A stretch of DNA of 64,000 nucleotides from Natronoarchaeum mannanilyticum (GTDB lineage: Archaea > Halobacteriota > Halobacteria > Halobacteriales > Natronoarchaeaceae): the NCBI RefSeq assembly GCF_039522665.1, contig NZ_BAAADV010000003.1:288124-352123 (forward strand). The letters run 5' to 3'. Below are positions 15,627 to 24,567 of the stretch, in pieces. A program made the translations under genes and the position numbers. Every line of letters starts with the position of its first letter. Position 1 is the stretch's first letter. The notes below the pieces were generated by a model. It was not told the origin of the DNA and searched no databases. It was given only the letters and a program-made list of their open reading frames with translations.

Positions 15627-16583
15627 CTACGGCTCGCCGACGAGCCGATCCGACAGCTCGCGTAGCGCGGGACGCCCGCGCGCCTCGCCGTCGAGTTCGG
15701 GAAGCGTTCGGACATCGAGGCTCTCGAAGCGAGACCGGATCTCCGCGACCCGCTCGCGCTGGCGCTCTCGGCGGGAGCGGCACCGAGAACAGTCCTCGTC
15801 GATCTCCTCCAGAACGCGGTTGACGACGACCGACTGCACCGGGACGCCGATCTCGCCGAGGCGCTCGACCAGCCGGCGCGTCTCGTGGATCGCCATCGTC
15901 TCGGGGATCGTCACGACCCGGAACTCGGTCCTGTCGGGATCGCGGACGACCTCGCTGGCGCGGGCCATCCGAGCCGCGATGTCGTCGAACCCCTCGTCGC
16001 CGTTCTCACCCGCGCGGCCGTAGTAGTAGCCGGGGACGAACGTGCTGCGCACCGAATCTGACATCCGCTTAACGCGCTTGCGGACGCCGGAGGCCGTCTC
16101 GGCGCCCTTCGAGAGCACGTCGGGCAGTTCCAGGAGGCGCAGCGCGTGGCCCGTCGGCGCCGTGTCGAAGACGATCCGGTCGAAGCGGTCGTCGGACTCG
16201 TACTCCGCGAGCAGGTCCAGCGCCGCGACCTCGTCGCCGCCCGGCGCGAGTCCGGCGTCCAGCAGCGCGTCGACGTCGCGGTCGTCCAGCCCCAGCCCGA
16301 GCGTCGAGAGGTCGTCGAACAGCTCCTCGAACGCGCCGCGATACTTGTCGGCGCGCTCGTCGGGGTCGACCTCTGCGGCCCACAGTCCGGATTCGATTTC
16401 GCGGGGCTCGGCCCCGACGCGGGCTTCCAGCGAGTCCGCCAGCGAGTGGGCCGGATCGGTCGAAACGACCAGCGTCTCCGCGCCGCGGTCGGCGTAGCCC
16501 AGCGCCGTCGCGGCAGCGCAGGTCGTCTTGCCGACGCCGCCCTTGCCGCCGTAGAAGACGTGTCTCGGCACGGGCGAGCTCAC
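15627..16583 (-). CDS. Get3/ArsA/TRC40-family ATPase
   Basis: The 318-residue cytoplasmic ATPase has the deviant Walker A GGKGGVGKTT (12-21), switch I STDPAHSLADS, switch II FDTAPTGHALRLLELP and a CSRC motif near 263 that in Get3 forms the inter-subunit zinc site. It is a single-domain protein, unlike tandem ArsA arsenite pumps, so membrane targeting of tail-anchored or other hydrophobic proteins is more likely than arsenite efflux. It overlaps the upstream AlkP-fold gene by ATGA (16580-16583). No ars genes are nearby. Confidence 0.9.
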   Translation of the reverse strand: MSSPVPRHVFYGGKGGVGKTTCAAATALGYADRGAETLVVSTDPAHSLADSLEARVGAEPREIESGLWAAEVDPDERADKYRGAFEELFDDLSTLGLGLDDRDVDALLDAGLAPGGDEVAALDLLAEYESDDRFDRIVFDTAPTGHALRLLELPDVLSKGAETASGVRKRVKRMSDSVRSTFVPGYYYGRAGENGDEGFDDIAARMARASEVVRDPDRTEFRVVTIPETMAIHETRRLVERLGEIGVPVQSVVVNRVLEEIDEDCSRCRSRRERQRERVAEIRSRFESLDVRTLPELDGEARGRPALRELSDRLVGEP

Positions 16584-17971
16584 TCCTGGTACCCTAGATC
16601 GCGCAGCCGCTCCTTGACGTCCTCGTCCATCGAGACGGACGCCATCTCCCCGCCCGACGCCGCGAGTAGTTGCTCGTGATCGTCCAGCCGATCACAGAGC
16701 CGCGCTGCCGCCTCGGGCTCGTCCGTAACGAGGTTCGTGCGCTCGTCGGGATCCGCCGACAGGTCGAACAGCCGCTCGGTACCGTTCTCCAGCCGAGCGA
16801 GCTTCCAGTCCTCGGTGCGGACCGCGAACCGCCGGTCGTCAGAATCGTCGCTCGTGTCGGCCCACTCCGCGATCACGGCGTCGCGGTCGTGCTCGTCCAT
16901 CGACGCCAGGCTCTCCCCGCGGAACGCGTCGGGCCGGTCGGCGCCGGCGTAGTCGGCGAGGGTCGGCGCGAGATCCAGCAGTCCGACGAGGTCGTCGTGG
17001 TCGTCATTTCCCGAGCCATCGTCGACGAGCAGCGGCACGTGCAACACCTCGTCGTAGAACGTTGCACTGTGGCTGAACCCGCCGTGATCGCGGAACTCCT
17101 CGCCGTGGTCGGCGGTGACCGCGACGACGGCGTCGTCGCCCCAACGCGACTCGATGCCGTCGAGCAGCCGCCCGATCTCGGCGTCGACGTAGGCGATTTC
17201 GGCGTCGTACAGGTCGACGATCGTGTCGAGTTCCCGGTCGGTTACGTCGTCAGGTGCTTCCAGCATCTTCCGGCGCAGCTGGATCGCGTCCCGCTCGGAG
17301 ACGGGCTCGTCGCGGAAGCGCCGCTGGTGCTCGGCGGGCGGGACGTAGGGGTGGTGGACGTCCATGTAGTGGACCCAGAGAAATCGCGGGCCGTCGCGAT
17401 CCCCGGCGGCCTCCCCGACCCACTCCAAGGCGAGATCGGTCACGTCGGCGGCGTCGACGTACGCCGAGCCGATCTCGACGCCCGCGCGCTTCTCGGTGGC
17501 GTTGAACGCGCGCTGGAGCGTCCGGTAGACCAGCCCGTCGCTGTCGAGGTGGCGCTTGACGGCGTTGCGCGCCTTCGCCGCCGGCGAGGGGTCGGTCCGC
17601 GAGTCGTAGAACGCGTCGAACCCGCGGTCGTAGCCGAAGTCCGCCGAGAGGTAGAGGTTCGAGTGAAAGCCGGCGGTCCGGTAGCCCGCGCCCGATAGCA
17701 CCTCGGCCAGCGTCGTCCGGCCCTCGGAGAGGCGCTCGAACCCGCCGTGCTCCAGCGCGTACGAGGAGGTCAGGATGCTCGGGAACGACGGTCGCGTCGA
17801 GCAGGCGTGGGCGAACGCACTCGAAAAGGTCCGCGCGTCAGCGGCGCGCCGGTCGAGCGTCGGCGTCGTCTCGCGATCGTAGCCGTGCCAGCCGACGTGA
17901 TCGGCCCGGAGCGAGTCGATCGTCACGAGAACGATGTCGCGCATGTGGTAGGTGTCGACCGGGGCGCTCAT
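16580..17971 (-). CDS. Sulfatase / alkaline phosphatase-fold enzyme of the glycan cluster
   Basis: The 463-residue protein belongs to the AlkP superfamily: metal-binding VLVTIDSLRADHVG at the N-terminus, VTADHGEEFRDHG near 302, HSATFYDEVLHVP, and a C-terminal RTEDWKLARLENG strand typical of sulfatases. Where sulfatases have C/SxPSR, alignment puts TRPSF, suggesting a Thr nucleophile and transferase or phosphodiesterase chemistry; this is inference. No signal peptide is seen. Its ATG overlaps the GT4 stop as TAATG. The tail ERLRDLGYQE resembles the ends of two other AlkP-fold proteins in the cluster. A start at 17944 (MRDIVLV) is possible. Confidence 0.85.
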   Translation of the reverse strand: MSAPVDTYHMRDIVLVTIDSLRADHVGWHGYDRETTPTLDRRAADARTFSSAFAHACSTRPSFPSILTSSYALEHGGFERLSEGRTTLAEVLSGAGYRTAGFHSNLYLSADFGYDRGFDAFYDSRTDPSPAAKARNAVKRHLDSDGLVYRTLQRAFNATEKRAGVEIGSAYVDAADVTDLALEWVGEAAGDRDGPRFLWVHYMDVHHPYVPPAEHQRRFRDEPVSERDAIQLRRKMLEAPDDVTDRELDTIVDLYDAEIAYVDAEIGRLLDGIESRWGDDAVVAVTADHGEEFRDHGGFSHSATFYDEVLHVPLLVDDGSGNDDHDDLVGLLDLAPTLADYAGADRPDAFRGESLASMDEHDRDAVIAEWADTSDDSDDRRFAVRTEDWKLARLENGTERLFDLSADPDERTNLVTDEPEAAARLCDRLDDHEQLLAASGGEMASVSMDEDVKERLRDLGYQE

Positions 17972-18996
17972 TAATCGGCGGTGCCGTGCGGAGCCGTTCT
18001 CTCCGGCGTTCCGGCTACCCGCCGCAGCACGGACGCGTACGTCTCGGCGATCCGTGCCCAGTCGAACTGCCGGACGAACTCCCGAAACTCGTGGGAGGGG
18101 CCGCGCTCGTCGGCCCGCTCGATCGCCGCCGCGACGGCCTCGGGCGTGGTCTGGCAGTAGGTGACGGCGTCACCGAACCGCGCTTCCGCGCGGCCAGCAG
18201 CCTGCACGACGGCGATCCCGGCGGCCGCGTACTCCAGCACTTTTAGCGTGTGCGGGTCGTCGACGAGCGAGACGCCGACGTCCGCGACGCGCAGGTAGCC
18301 CGGCACCGCCTCGTGGGGGACGACGCCGAGGTGCTCGACGTCGTCGCGGCGTCGGTCGGCGCGTTCGACCGCCTCGTCCAGCGAGCCGGTGCCCAGCACC
18401 ACGAGCGTCCACTCCTCCAGCCGGGCGACGGCGTCGAGCAGCGTCTCGATGCCGTAGATCGGTTCGAGCCCGCCGACGTAGATCGCGACCGGGCCGTCGA
18501 CGCCGCGAGCGTCGAGTTCCTTGCGCGCTCGCTCGACCGCATCGGGTTCGGGCGAGGCGAACCGATCGTACTCCAGCCCGAGCGCCGTCTTCGTCGCGTC
18601 GGCGCGGCGCTCGACGCGCTCGCGCTCCTCGTCGTAGACGTACAGGAGGTGGTCGGCGAGCCGGAAGGACGCGTTCTCGGCGGCGCGGACGGGCGTCGAG
18701 AGCCACCGCGGGTGGGTCGTCTCGAACTGCCGGATCGGATCGACGTGATCGACGACGAGGGGTAGTCCGTGGACCTTCGCGAGGACGGTCGCCGCGAACG
18801 CGCCGGCGCGGGTCGTCCCCACGAGAACGTCGTACGAGTCCGCGGATCGGGCGCAGCGAGCGACGGTCCCGGGCGTCGTGCCGTGCAGGTCGACGTCGAA
18901 CCCCTCGTCTCGGAGATGGCGGGCGATCATCCGCCGGCCGACGCTGATGTCCTCGGGCTTGTCCGGCGTGAACCAGATCACCGACGCGTCGGTCAT
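17971..18996 (-). CDS. Glycosyltransferase family 4
   Basis: The 341-residue protein has a GT-B layout: an N-terminal acceptor domain beginning SVIWFTPDKPEDISVG and a C-terminal donor-binding domain with VAIYVGGLEPIYGIETLLDA, VVLGTGSLDEAVERA and HTLKVLEYAAAGIAVV, the region that holds the E-x7-E-like nucleotide-sugar site (here KVLEYAAAG). It likely adds a sugar to a dolichyl-linked glycan on the cytoplasmic face. Its ATG overlaps the aglG-like stop by ATGA. I cut the start to 18996, because the longer frame only mirrors the upstream gene. Confidence 0.87.
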   Translation of the reverse strand: MTDASVIWFTPDKPEDISVGRRMIARHLRDEGFDVDLHGTTPGTVARCARSADSYDVLVGTTRAGAFAATVLAKVHGLPLVVDHVDPIRQFETTHPRWLSTPVRAAENASFRLADHLLYVYDEERERVERRADATKTALGLEYDRFASPEPDAVERARKELDARGVDGPVAIYVGGLEPIYGIETLLDAVARLEEWTLVVLGTGSLDEAVERADRRRDDVEHLGVVPHEAVPGYLRVADVGVSLVDDPHTLKVLEYAAAGIAVVQAAGRAEARFGDAVTYCQTTPEAVAAAIERADERGPSHEFREFVRQFDWARIAETYASVLRRVAGTPERTAPHGTAD

Positions 18997-19982
18997 CGGT
19001 ATCGCAGCAGGCCGTAGACGTAGCCCATCCCGACGAGCCCGGTGAACGCGACGATCGAGACGATCTGGACCAGTTCGGACGCCGACGGCGAGCGGGCGAG
19101 CCGCCGGGCTCGCTCGGGGAGGTACTCGGTCACCAGCCGTCCCAGGAACTCGCCCTCCTCGTCGCCCGACTCCTCGACGAGCGTCTCCATCGCCCGCTTG
19201 GAGTAGCCCTGCCAGAACGCCCGTTCGACGAGCCAGAGAGGGTCGGTGCGGTACTCGAACACCTTGTGGCCCACCTCGGCGTCGGGGACGTACCAGACGC
19301 CCTCGCCGTACTCGGCCTGCAGGCGGGCGCAAAGCTCGGTTTCGCCACCCTGCAGGTTCCGGTCGCCCTTCCGGCCGCCGATCGCGCTGTCGAACCCGCC
19401 GAGCTCGAGGAAGGCGTCGCGCCGGAACGAGATGTTCGAGCCGAACGTGTTTCGGACCTCGCCCTCGCCGTCGGCGAAGCCGCGGTGGGTCACCCCGACG
19501 AGCCAGTAGAACTCAGCGGGCAGGTAGGCGGGCTGTTCGCCGACCCACAGCGGCGTCATCTTGCCGCCCGCAGCGACGGCGTCCTCCGACTCGTACGCGT
19601 CGACGAGCCGTTCCAGCCAGCGCTCGTCCGCGACTGCGTCGTCGTCGATGAACGCGACGACGTCGCCGCCCGCCAACTCTGCGCCGACGTTCCGGCTCTC
19701 CAGCAGCCCGCGGTTCCGGTCGTTACAGTGGGTCACGACCCGATCGTCGTCGCCGTAGTCGTCGTCGACCCGGCGGTACAGGTCCTCGTCGCCGTCGACG
19801 ACGAGAACAGCCTCGACCGGGTCGTGGGTCTGGTCGAGGACGCTCTCGACGGCCTCCGAGAAGTCGTCGTACCGGTCCTCGGAGTGAGTGCAGACGACGA
19901 CCGAGACCGCCAGCTGGCGGGACGCCGATTCCGAGTCGACGTCGGCAGTTACCGAGTCGCTCGTCAGGGAAGTTCCCGTCAC
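18993..19982 (-). CDS. aglG: AglG-like glycosyltransferase (GT2), glucuronosyltransferase family
   Basis: The 329-residue protein starts with a short acidic tail, then LAVSVVVCTHSEDRYDDFSE, the GT2 nucleotide-binding start, DxD-type FIDDDAV, GGKMTPLWVGEQPAYLP and TFGSNISFRRDAF, all as in Haloferax AglG, the dolichyl-phosphate-linked glucuronosyltransferase of N-glycosylation. It ends with a hydrophobic segment (IVSIVAFTGLVGMGYVYGLL) that would tether it to the membrane. The GTG start is chosen because it overlaps the upstream stop (GTGA at 19979-19982). AglG in H. volcanii adds GlcA as the second sugar; sugar specificity here is inferred. Confidence 0.85.
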   Translation of the reverse strand: MTGTSLTSDSVTADVDSESASRQLAVSVVVCTHSEDRYDDFSEAVESVLDQTHDPVEAVLVVDGDEDLYRRVDDDYGDDDRVVTHCNDRNRGLLESRNVGAELAGGDVVAFIDDDAVADERWLERLVDAYESEDAVAAGGKMTPLWVGEQPAYLPAEFYWLVGVTHRGFADGEGEVRNTFGSNISFRRDAFLELGGFDSAIGGRKGDRNLQGGETELCARLQAEYGEGVWYVPDAEVGHKVFEYRTDPLWLVERAFWQGYSKRAMETLVEESGDEEGEFLGRLVTEYLPERARRLARSPSASELVQIVSIVAFTGLVGMGYVYGLLRYR

Positions 19983-21022
19983 GGCGTCGCCCGCACCTCC
20001 TCGACCTTCTTCCGGATCAGGCGCCGGACCGACTCGTCGATCGTCCGGGTCGGCTCCCACCCGAGGTCGGCGCGCGTCCGCGAGCCGTCGATCGGGAACT
20101 CCTCGACCAGCGTCTCGTCGCTTCGGGGGTTCTCGACGAGTTCGACGTCGGTGTCGACGTCGGCTTCCTCGCGGGCGATCAGCTCGACGAGCCGGGCGAC
20201 CATCATCACGCCCGGGTCCTCTTCGCTGGCGATCGGGTACACCGTCGCGCCAGTCCGGCCGTCGGCGCGCTCGGCCAGCAGCCGCTCGACGCTCAGGACG
20301 TACGCCCGCGCCACGTCGTCGACGTGGACGTAGTTGCGCGCCTGCGTCCCCGGCTCGTAGACGGTCAACGGCTCGTCGGAGAACGCCCGGTTCACGAAGA
20401 AGTTGATCACCGTCGACTTGGTGACGGTCCGGCCGTCGACCTCGTGCTCGCCGTAGAGGTTGGACTTGAAGAAGAGGTGTGCGGGGAACGCGCCGTCCGC
20501 GAAGTCCCGCACGATGTCCTCGCCCAGCAGCTTGGTGCGCCCGTACCAGTTCATCGGGTCGCGCTCGTGGTCGGCCGGGATCGGGAACGTCTCGGGATCG
20601 CCGACGACCGCCATGCTGAACGGGAAGATCATCCCGGCGCCCGTCCGCCGGCAGAACCAGGCGACGTTGCTCGTCCCGGTGACGTTCACCTCGTACGCCA
20701 GGTCGGGGTGCTCGTCGCAGTCGTCGACGCCGCTGACCGCGGCGAGGTGGATCACGACGTCTGCGCCCTCCAGCGCGGCGTCGAGCCGGCGGCGGTCGCG
20801 CACGTCGACGTGCTCGATCGCCACGTCGCCGACGGCGTCGACCTTGCTGCGGAACCCGTTGTCCAGCGCGACGAGTTCCCAGTCGGGGTGGGCCTCTCGG
20901 AGTCGGACCAGCACGCGGCTGCCGATGTAGCCCGCCGCGCCGGTCACCGCGATCGTGGGCGGGTCCGCTCCGTCGTCGCTCGCCGCGGTCGTCGGCGAGG
21001 AGGAATCGGCGTCGCCGCTCAT
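19979..21022 (-). CDS. NAD-dependent epimerase/dehydratase (SDR)
   Basis: The 347-residue extended SDR has an acidic N-terminal tail, then TIAVTGAAGYIGSRVL with the GxxGxxG NAD motif, DVRD, HLAAVSG, and the catalytic YGRTK. C-terminal substrate-binding elements include VHVDDVARAYVLSVE. It probably converts one NDP-sugar to another for the adjacent transferases (4-epimerase, 4,6-dehydratase or UDP-glucuronate-type chemistry cannot be separated by sight). The Ser/Thr before YxxxK lies in FPFSMAVVG. It is translationally coupled to both neighbours (ATGA upstream, GTGA downstream). Confidence 0.85.
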   Translation of the reverse strand: MSGDADSSSPTTAASDDGADPPTIAVTGAAGYIGSRVLVRLREAHPDWELVALDNGFRSKVDAVGDVAIEHVDVRDRRRLDAALEGADVVIHLAAVSGVDDCDEHPDLAYEVNVTGTSNVAWFCRRTGAGMIFPFSMAVVGDPETFPIPADHERDPMNWYGRTKLLGEDIVRDFADGAFPAHLFFKSNLYGEHEVDGRTVTKSTVINFFVNRAFSDEPLTVYEPGTQARNYVHVDDVARAYVLSVERLLAERADGRTGATVYPIASEEDPGVMMVARLVELIAREEADVDTDVELVENPRSDETLVEEFPIDGSRTRADLGWEPTRTIDESVRRLIRKKVEEVRATP

Positions 21023-21978
21023 GCTGGCGTGGTGGCGCGCTCGGTCGGTCGATCGCGGAATCGCTCCGCGAGGTCGGCGACGCCGTCCCGCAGCGTCCAC
21101 TCGGGCTCGAATCCGGTGGTCGCGAGCCGCTCGAAGTCGACGTGGTACGACGGGCCGGGATGCTCGTCCTCCAGGTAGGTGATCTCGAGGTCGGTCCCCA
21201 GTTCGTCGCGGACGGTCTCGGCGACGTCGGCGATGCGGTAGTTCTCCGCGTCGGCGCCGACGTTGTACGCTCGCTCCGGCCAGTTGTCGGGCCGCAGGAC
21301 GGCGTGAGCGTAGGCCCGCGCGGCGTCCTCGACGTGGACGAACGGGCGCCAGTTGTCGCCGTCGCCGTAGACGGTCAGGGGCCGGTCGGTCAGCGCGCGG
21401 AACACGAAGTGGTTGACGACGAGATTGAACCGGACGCCGGGCGCGAAGCCGTAGTTGGTGCTCATCCGGAGCGCCGTCGCGTCGAAGCCGTACTCGTCGG
21501 CGGCGTCGTCGAGCAGCTTTTCGCCGGCGACCTTCGACTCGGCGTAGGGGTTCAGCGGCTTCTGCTCGGTTTCCTCGTCGATCTCCGTGCTCGCCGCGCG
21601 GCCGTAGTTGTTGCACGAGGAGGCGAACACGACCGTCTCGACGCCGAGCTTCCCCGCCGCCGTGAGCACGTTCTCGGTGCCGTCGCGGTTGACCGCGAAC
21701 GTCTCCTCGCGCCGGCCGTGCGTGCTCGCCGCGCCGGTGATCGCCGCGAGGTGGACCACCCGATCGGCGCCCCGCATCGCGCTCTCGACGTCGCCGTACT
21801 CGCGGACGTCGCCGCGACGGAAGGCGAGCCCGTCGCCGACGCAGCCCATCAGGGCCCGGGGCGACCCCCCGTCGAGCGAGTCGAGAACGACGACCTCGTC
21901 GACCCGCTCGTCGTCGACGAGGCGGGGCACGAGCGCGCTGCCGATGTAGCCGCAGCCGCCCGTAACGAGCACGCGCAC
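21019..21978 (-). CDS. NAD-dependent epimerase (UDP-sugar 4-epimerase-like SDR)
   Basis: The 319-residue protein begins MRVLVTGGCGYIGSALV with a complete GxxGxxG motif. The catalytic set is S in VFASSCNNYG and YAESK at about residues 143-147, as in UDP-glucose 4-epimerase and related C4-acting SDRs. DGDNWRPFVHVEDAARAYAHAV is the usual substrate-binding region. With the following SDR gene it forms a pair of nucleotide-sugar enzymes inside the glycan operon. Its stop overlaps the next ATG. The upstream gene ends only 28 bases away, consistent with one transcript. Confidence 0.87.
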   Translation of the reverse strand: MRVLVTGGCGYIGSALVPRLVDDERVDEVVVLDSLDGGSPRALMGCVGDGLAFRRGDVREYGDVESAMRGADRVVHLAAITGAASTHGRREETFAVNRDGTENVLTAAGKLGVETVVFASSCNNYGRAASTEIDEETEQKPLNPYAESKVAGEKLLDDAADEYGFDATALRMSTNYGFAPGVRFNLVVNHFVFRALTDRPLTVYGDGDNWRPFVHVEDAARAYAHAVLRPDNWPERAYNVGADAENYRIADVAETVRDELGTDLEITYLEDEHPGPSYHVDFERLATTGFEPEWTLRDGVADLAERFRDRPTERATTPA

Positions 21979-22005
21979 GCTACCACCCCCTCCTTGAGAT
22001 CAAAA

Positions 22006-23184
22006 TCAGTCACCCCCTTCCGTCAGCACGCCGGGGAGGAACCGATCCTCCCGGGCGGCGATCCGGTCCTCGTAGTCGACGAGGTCGTCGAGGATCGACC
22101 GGACGCCCTCCTCGAACGTCGTCGACTGTCCGCCGATCAGCTCGGCGTAGCGGTCGTTCTCGATCTCCATCGCGTGGGTCTCGTCCTCGTCGCGGGGGTT
22201 CTCGAAGTGCTCGACCTGCACGTCGAGGCCGAACTCCCCGGACACCTCGGCGATCGTCTCGGCGACCTCGACGATGCTGATCGGACGCGTGACCTGGTTG
22301 TAGACCGTGTGATCGTCGGGCCGGTCGTCCGGATCGGCGAGCGCGAGTTGGGCCAGCCCCTCGACGGCGTCCTCGAGCGCGATGAACGGTTTGCGCTGCT
22401 CGCCCTTCCCGTACACCGTCATCGGGTAGCCTGAGACCGCCTGCGCGCAGAATCGGTGGGCGACGACGCCGAAGTAGTAGTCGAAGTCGAAGCGGGTGCG
22501 CAGCCGCAGATCGGCGTCGGTCTCGGGCGTCGCGGTGCCGTACGTGATCGCGGTGCGGACGTCCGAGATCGGAATGTCGAACTGGTCGTGGGCCAGCCGC
22601 ATGTTCGCGGCGTCGTGGCTCTTGGTGAGGTGGTACCACGAGCCGGCCATCGCGGGGAACGGCACCTCGTCTCGCTCCTCCTGATTTTCCATGACGGCGC
22701 CGCCCTCGGGGATCGGGAACTCGGGGGCGCCGTAGACGCCGGTCGTCGTGGTCTCGACGAAGTGGGTATCCGAGAGGTCGTTCTCGGCCAGCCCCCACAG
22801 CAGGTTCCGGGTCGCCTGCATGTTGTTGTGCTGGGTGTAGTTGGCCCGTTCGCCGTTGATCTGGGAGTACGGCGCCGAGGGCTGGGCCGCCGCGTGGACG
22901 ACGGCGTCGGGCTCGTGGACCGAGAGGATCCGATCGACGAACGATCGGTCGGTCAGGTCGCCCTCGACGAGCGAGAGGTTGTCCAGGCCGTGGACCTCCT
23001 CGGCGGCCGCGACGCGCTCGTCGGGGTCGGCGACCGGGACGGCGCTGACCGACCCGACCGACTCGACCCACTCCCGGCGGGCGAAGTTGTCGACGCCGAC
23101 GACGCGGTCGTCGGTTCGCGAGGCGACTCGTAACGCGGTGGGCCAGCCGACGTACCCGTCGGCGCCCGTGACGAGGAGGGTCAC
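22006..23184 (-). CDS. UDP-sulfoquinovose synthase-like SDR (SQD1/Agl3 type)
   Basis: The 392-residue protein matches SQD1-type enzymes at their distinctive sites: TGADGYVGWPTALRVA, APYSQINGERANYTQHNN, TTTGVYG, and the catalytic YHLTKSHD (YHxxK, with the family-specific His after Tyr). SQD1 and archaeal Agl3 make UDP-sulfoquinovose from UDP-glucose and sulfite. In Sulfolobus the product goes into the N-glycan. Placement at the head of a glycan operon supports the same role. The GTG at 23184 is the only start that leaves the first beta strand intact. The family match is strong; the exact product is inferred. Confidence 0.8.
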   Translation of the reverse strand: MTLLVTGADGYVGWPTALRVASRTDDRVVGVDNFARREWVESVGSVSAVPVADPDERVAAAEEVHGLDNLSLVEGDLTDRSFVDRILSVHEPDAVVHAAAQPSAPYSQINGERANYTQHNNMQATRNLLWGLAENDLSDTHFVETTTTGVYGAPEFPIPEGGAVMENQEERDEVPFPAMAGSWYHLTKSHDAANMRLAHDQFDIPISDVRTAITYGTATPETDADLRLRTRFDFDYYFGVVAHRFCAQAVSGYPMTVYGKGEQRKPFIALEDAVEGLAQLALADPDDRPDDHTVYNQVTRPISIVEVAETIAEVSGEFGLDVQVEHFENPRDEDETHAMEIENDRYAELIGGQSTTFEEGVRSILDDLVDYEDRIAAREDRFLPGVLTEGGD

Positions 23185-23301
23185 AGTAACTCGTGTCGGG
23201 AGTGGCGAGAAATTGTCAGTAAAGTGTTGTTGCGGGTCGATTCTGATTGGTTGCCGCCGCCGGGTCGCACGCATTTCTGCCAGTTTCTCGTACCGTCCCG
23301 T

Positions 23302-24318
23302 ATGGACACGCAGCTGCTCGTCGTCGGGTGGGACGCCGCCACGCGGTCGCACCTGGACTCGATGGACCTGGCCTTCTTCGACGACCTCGACCACGGCGGC
23401 CGGCTCCTGCCCGAGCCGTACTGGCAGTCCCGCGAAGTCGACAGCGGCACCGCGTGGACGACGCTGACGACCGGGCTGCCGATGCGGGAGCACGGCGTGG
23501 CGATGCTAGGCGGGATAATCGAGAACGAGCGCGCGTTCGAGTGGTTCTCGAAGATCGACCGCCTGATCCCCCGGAACCTGTCTGGACGCCCCGCTCGAAT
23601 CTGGGCCCGGACGAAGATGCTCGGACGCCAGCCCACCAACGAGGACGTGCCCTACAAGCGCGCCTGGCACTACGTCCCCGACTCGCTGGCGTTCGCAGTC
23701 CCGCTGACCTACCCGCCGAAGCCGACCAGCGGCGTCACGGTCAGCGGCTTCCCGAGCCCAGAAGTCAGCGTCGAGCCACCGGAGCTCCAGGAGCGGGTGC
23801 GGGAGCGCTACGACGGCGAGCCAAAGAAATTCGACGAGGACGGCGAGCTTCGCGACGACTACGTCGAAGACCTCTTCCGGACTCACGAGGCCGAGCGCGA
23901 ACTGGTGCTCGAGCTGGCCGAGGAGCGGGAGTTCTCGCTACAGTTCGTCGTGTTCACACTGCTCGATCGGCTCCTGCACGTCACCGACGACCGCGAGACG
24001 ATCGAGCGCGCGTACCGGACGATCGACGAGACGACCCGGACGCTCGTCGACGCGATCGATCCCGACGATACCATGATCCTCAGCGACCACGGCATGAAGC
24101 GCGATCCGCGGGGCAAGTGGATCCACGTCCACGACGAGACCACGGGGATCTGGGCCGGGACGCGCGACTGGGGTCTCGAAACCCACCTCGACGTGACGCC
24201 GGCGATCGTCGACTACTTCGGCCGGTCGATGGACGACCCGGCGTACGAGCCGCCCGAGGAGACGGTCGACAAAGCCGACATGGAGGCGAAGCTACGGGAT
24301 CTCGGCTACCTGTCGTGA
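23302..24318 (+). CDS. Type I phosphodiesterase/nucleotide pyrophosphatase-like protein (AlkP fold)
   Basis: The 338-residue protein has QLLVVGWDAATRSHLDSM (first metal Asp), a Thr in DSGTAWTTLTTGLPM at the nucleophile position, and ILSDHGMKRDPRGKW as the second metal site. These are features of Thr-using phosphodiesterases in the AlkP superfamily. No membrane segment or signal is visible, so it would act in the cytoplasm. It diverges from the SQD1-like gene across a 117-base promoter region. It ends KLRDLGYLS, like the two other AlkP-fold proteins nearby. The substrate, perhaps a lipid- or nucleotide-linked sugar, is unknown. Confidence 0.82.
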   Translation: MDTQLLVVGWDAATRSHLDSMDLAFFDDLDHGGRLLPEPYWQSREVDSGTAWTTLTTGLPMREHGVAMLGGIIENERAFEWFSKIDRLIPRNLSGRPARIWARTKMLGRQPTNEDVPYKRAWHYVPDSLAFAVPLTYPPKPTSGVTVSGFPSPEVSVEPPELQERVRERYDGEPKKFDEDGELRDDYVEDLFRTHEAERELVLELAEEREFSLQFVVFTLLDRLLHVTDDRETIERAYRTIDETTRTLVDAIDPDDTMILSDHGMKRDPRGKWIHVHDETTGIWAGTRDWGLETHLDVTPAIVDYFGRSMDDPAYEPPEETVDKADMEAKLRDLGYLS

Positions 24319-24464
24319 CGCCGAGCGTCGGCGTCCGACGGCGGCTCGGCGTCCAGCGACGGCACGGCGTCTGGCGGCGTGAGCATCGAGTGAAGGTCAG
24401 ACCGTGCCACCCCGTGCCGACCCGACGTATTTGTACGGGAATCCTGAATCTACGCGTGTGAGTC

Positions 24465-24483
24465 GCGCCTCCGGGGGAGGCGC
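24465..24483. repeat. Perfect 8-bp hairpin between AlkP-fold genes
   Basis: GCGCCTCC and GGAGGCGC (24465-24472, 24476-24483) flank a GGG loop. It lies between the two AlkP-fold genes, 147 bases after the first stop. A structural or termination role is possible. The rest of this 249-base gap holds GTATTTGTAC-like AT-rich sequence that may contain a promoter for the 24568 gene. Confidence 0.5.
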
Positions 24484-24567
24484 TCGCGATCGAGGCTGCG
24501 GGGGAGCGGTCGGGACGACCGGCCGACGCCGCCTCGATCCGCAGTAGACAGCGCGCGGGATCTGGAC

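Noticed and set aside
15627-16583. Arsenite pump ATPase ArsA
   Set aside because: It is a single ATPase domain with a CxxC motif and no ars neighbours, so Get3-like is more likely.
16580-17971. Annotation of the AlkP-fold protein as an arylsulfatase
   Set aside because: The formylglycine motif CxPSR is not present (TRPSF instead), so only the fold is claimed.
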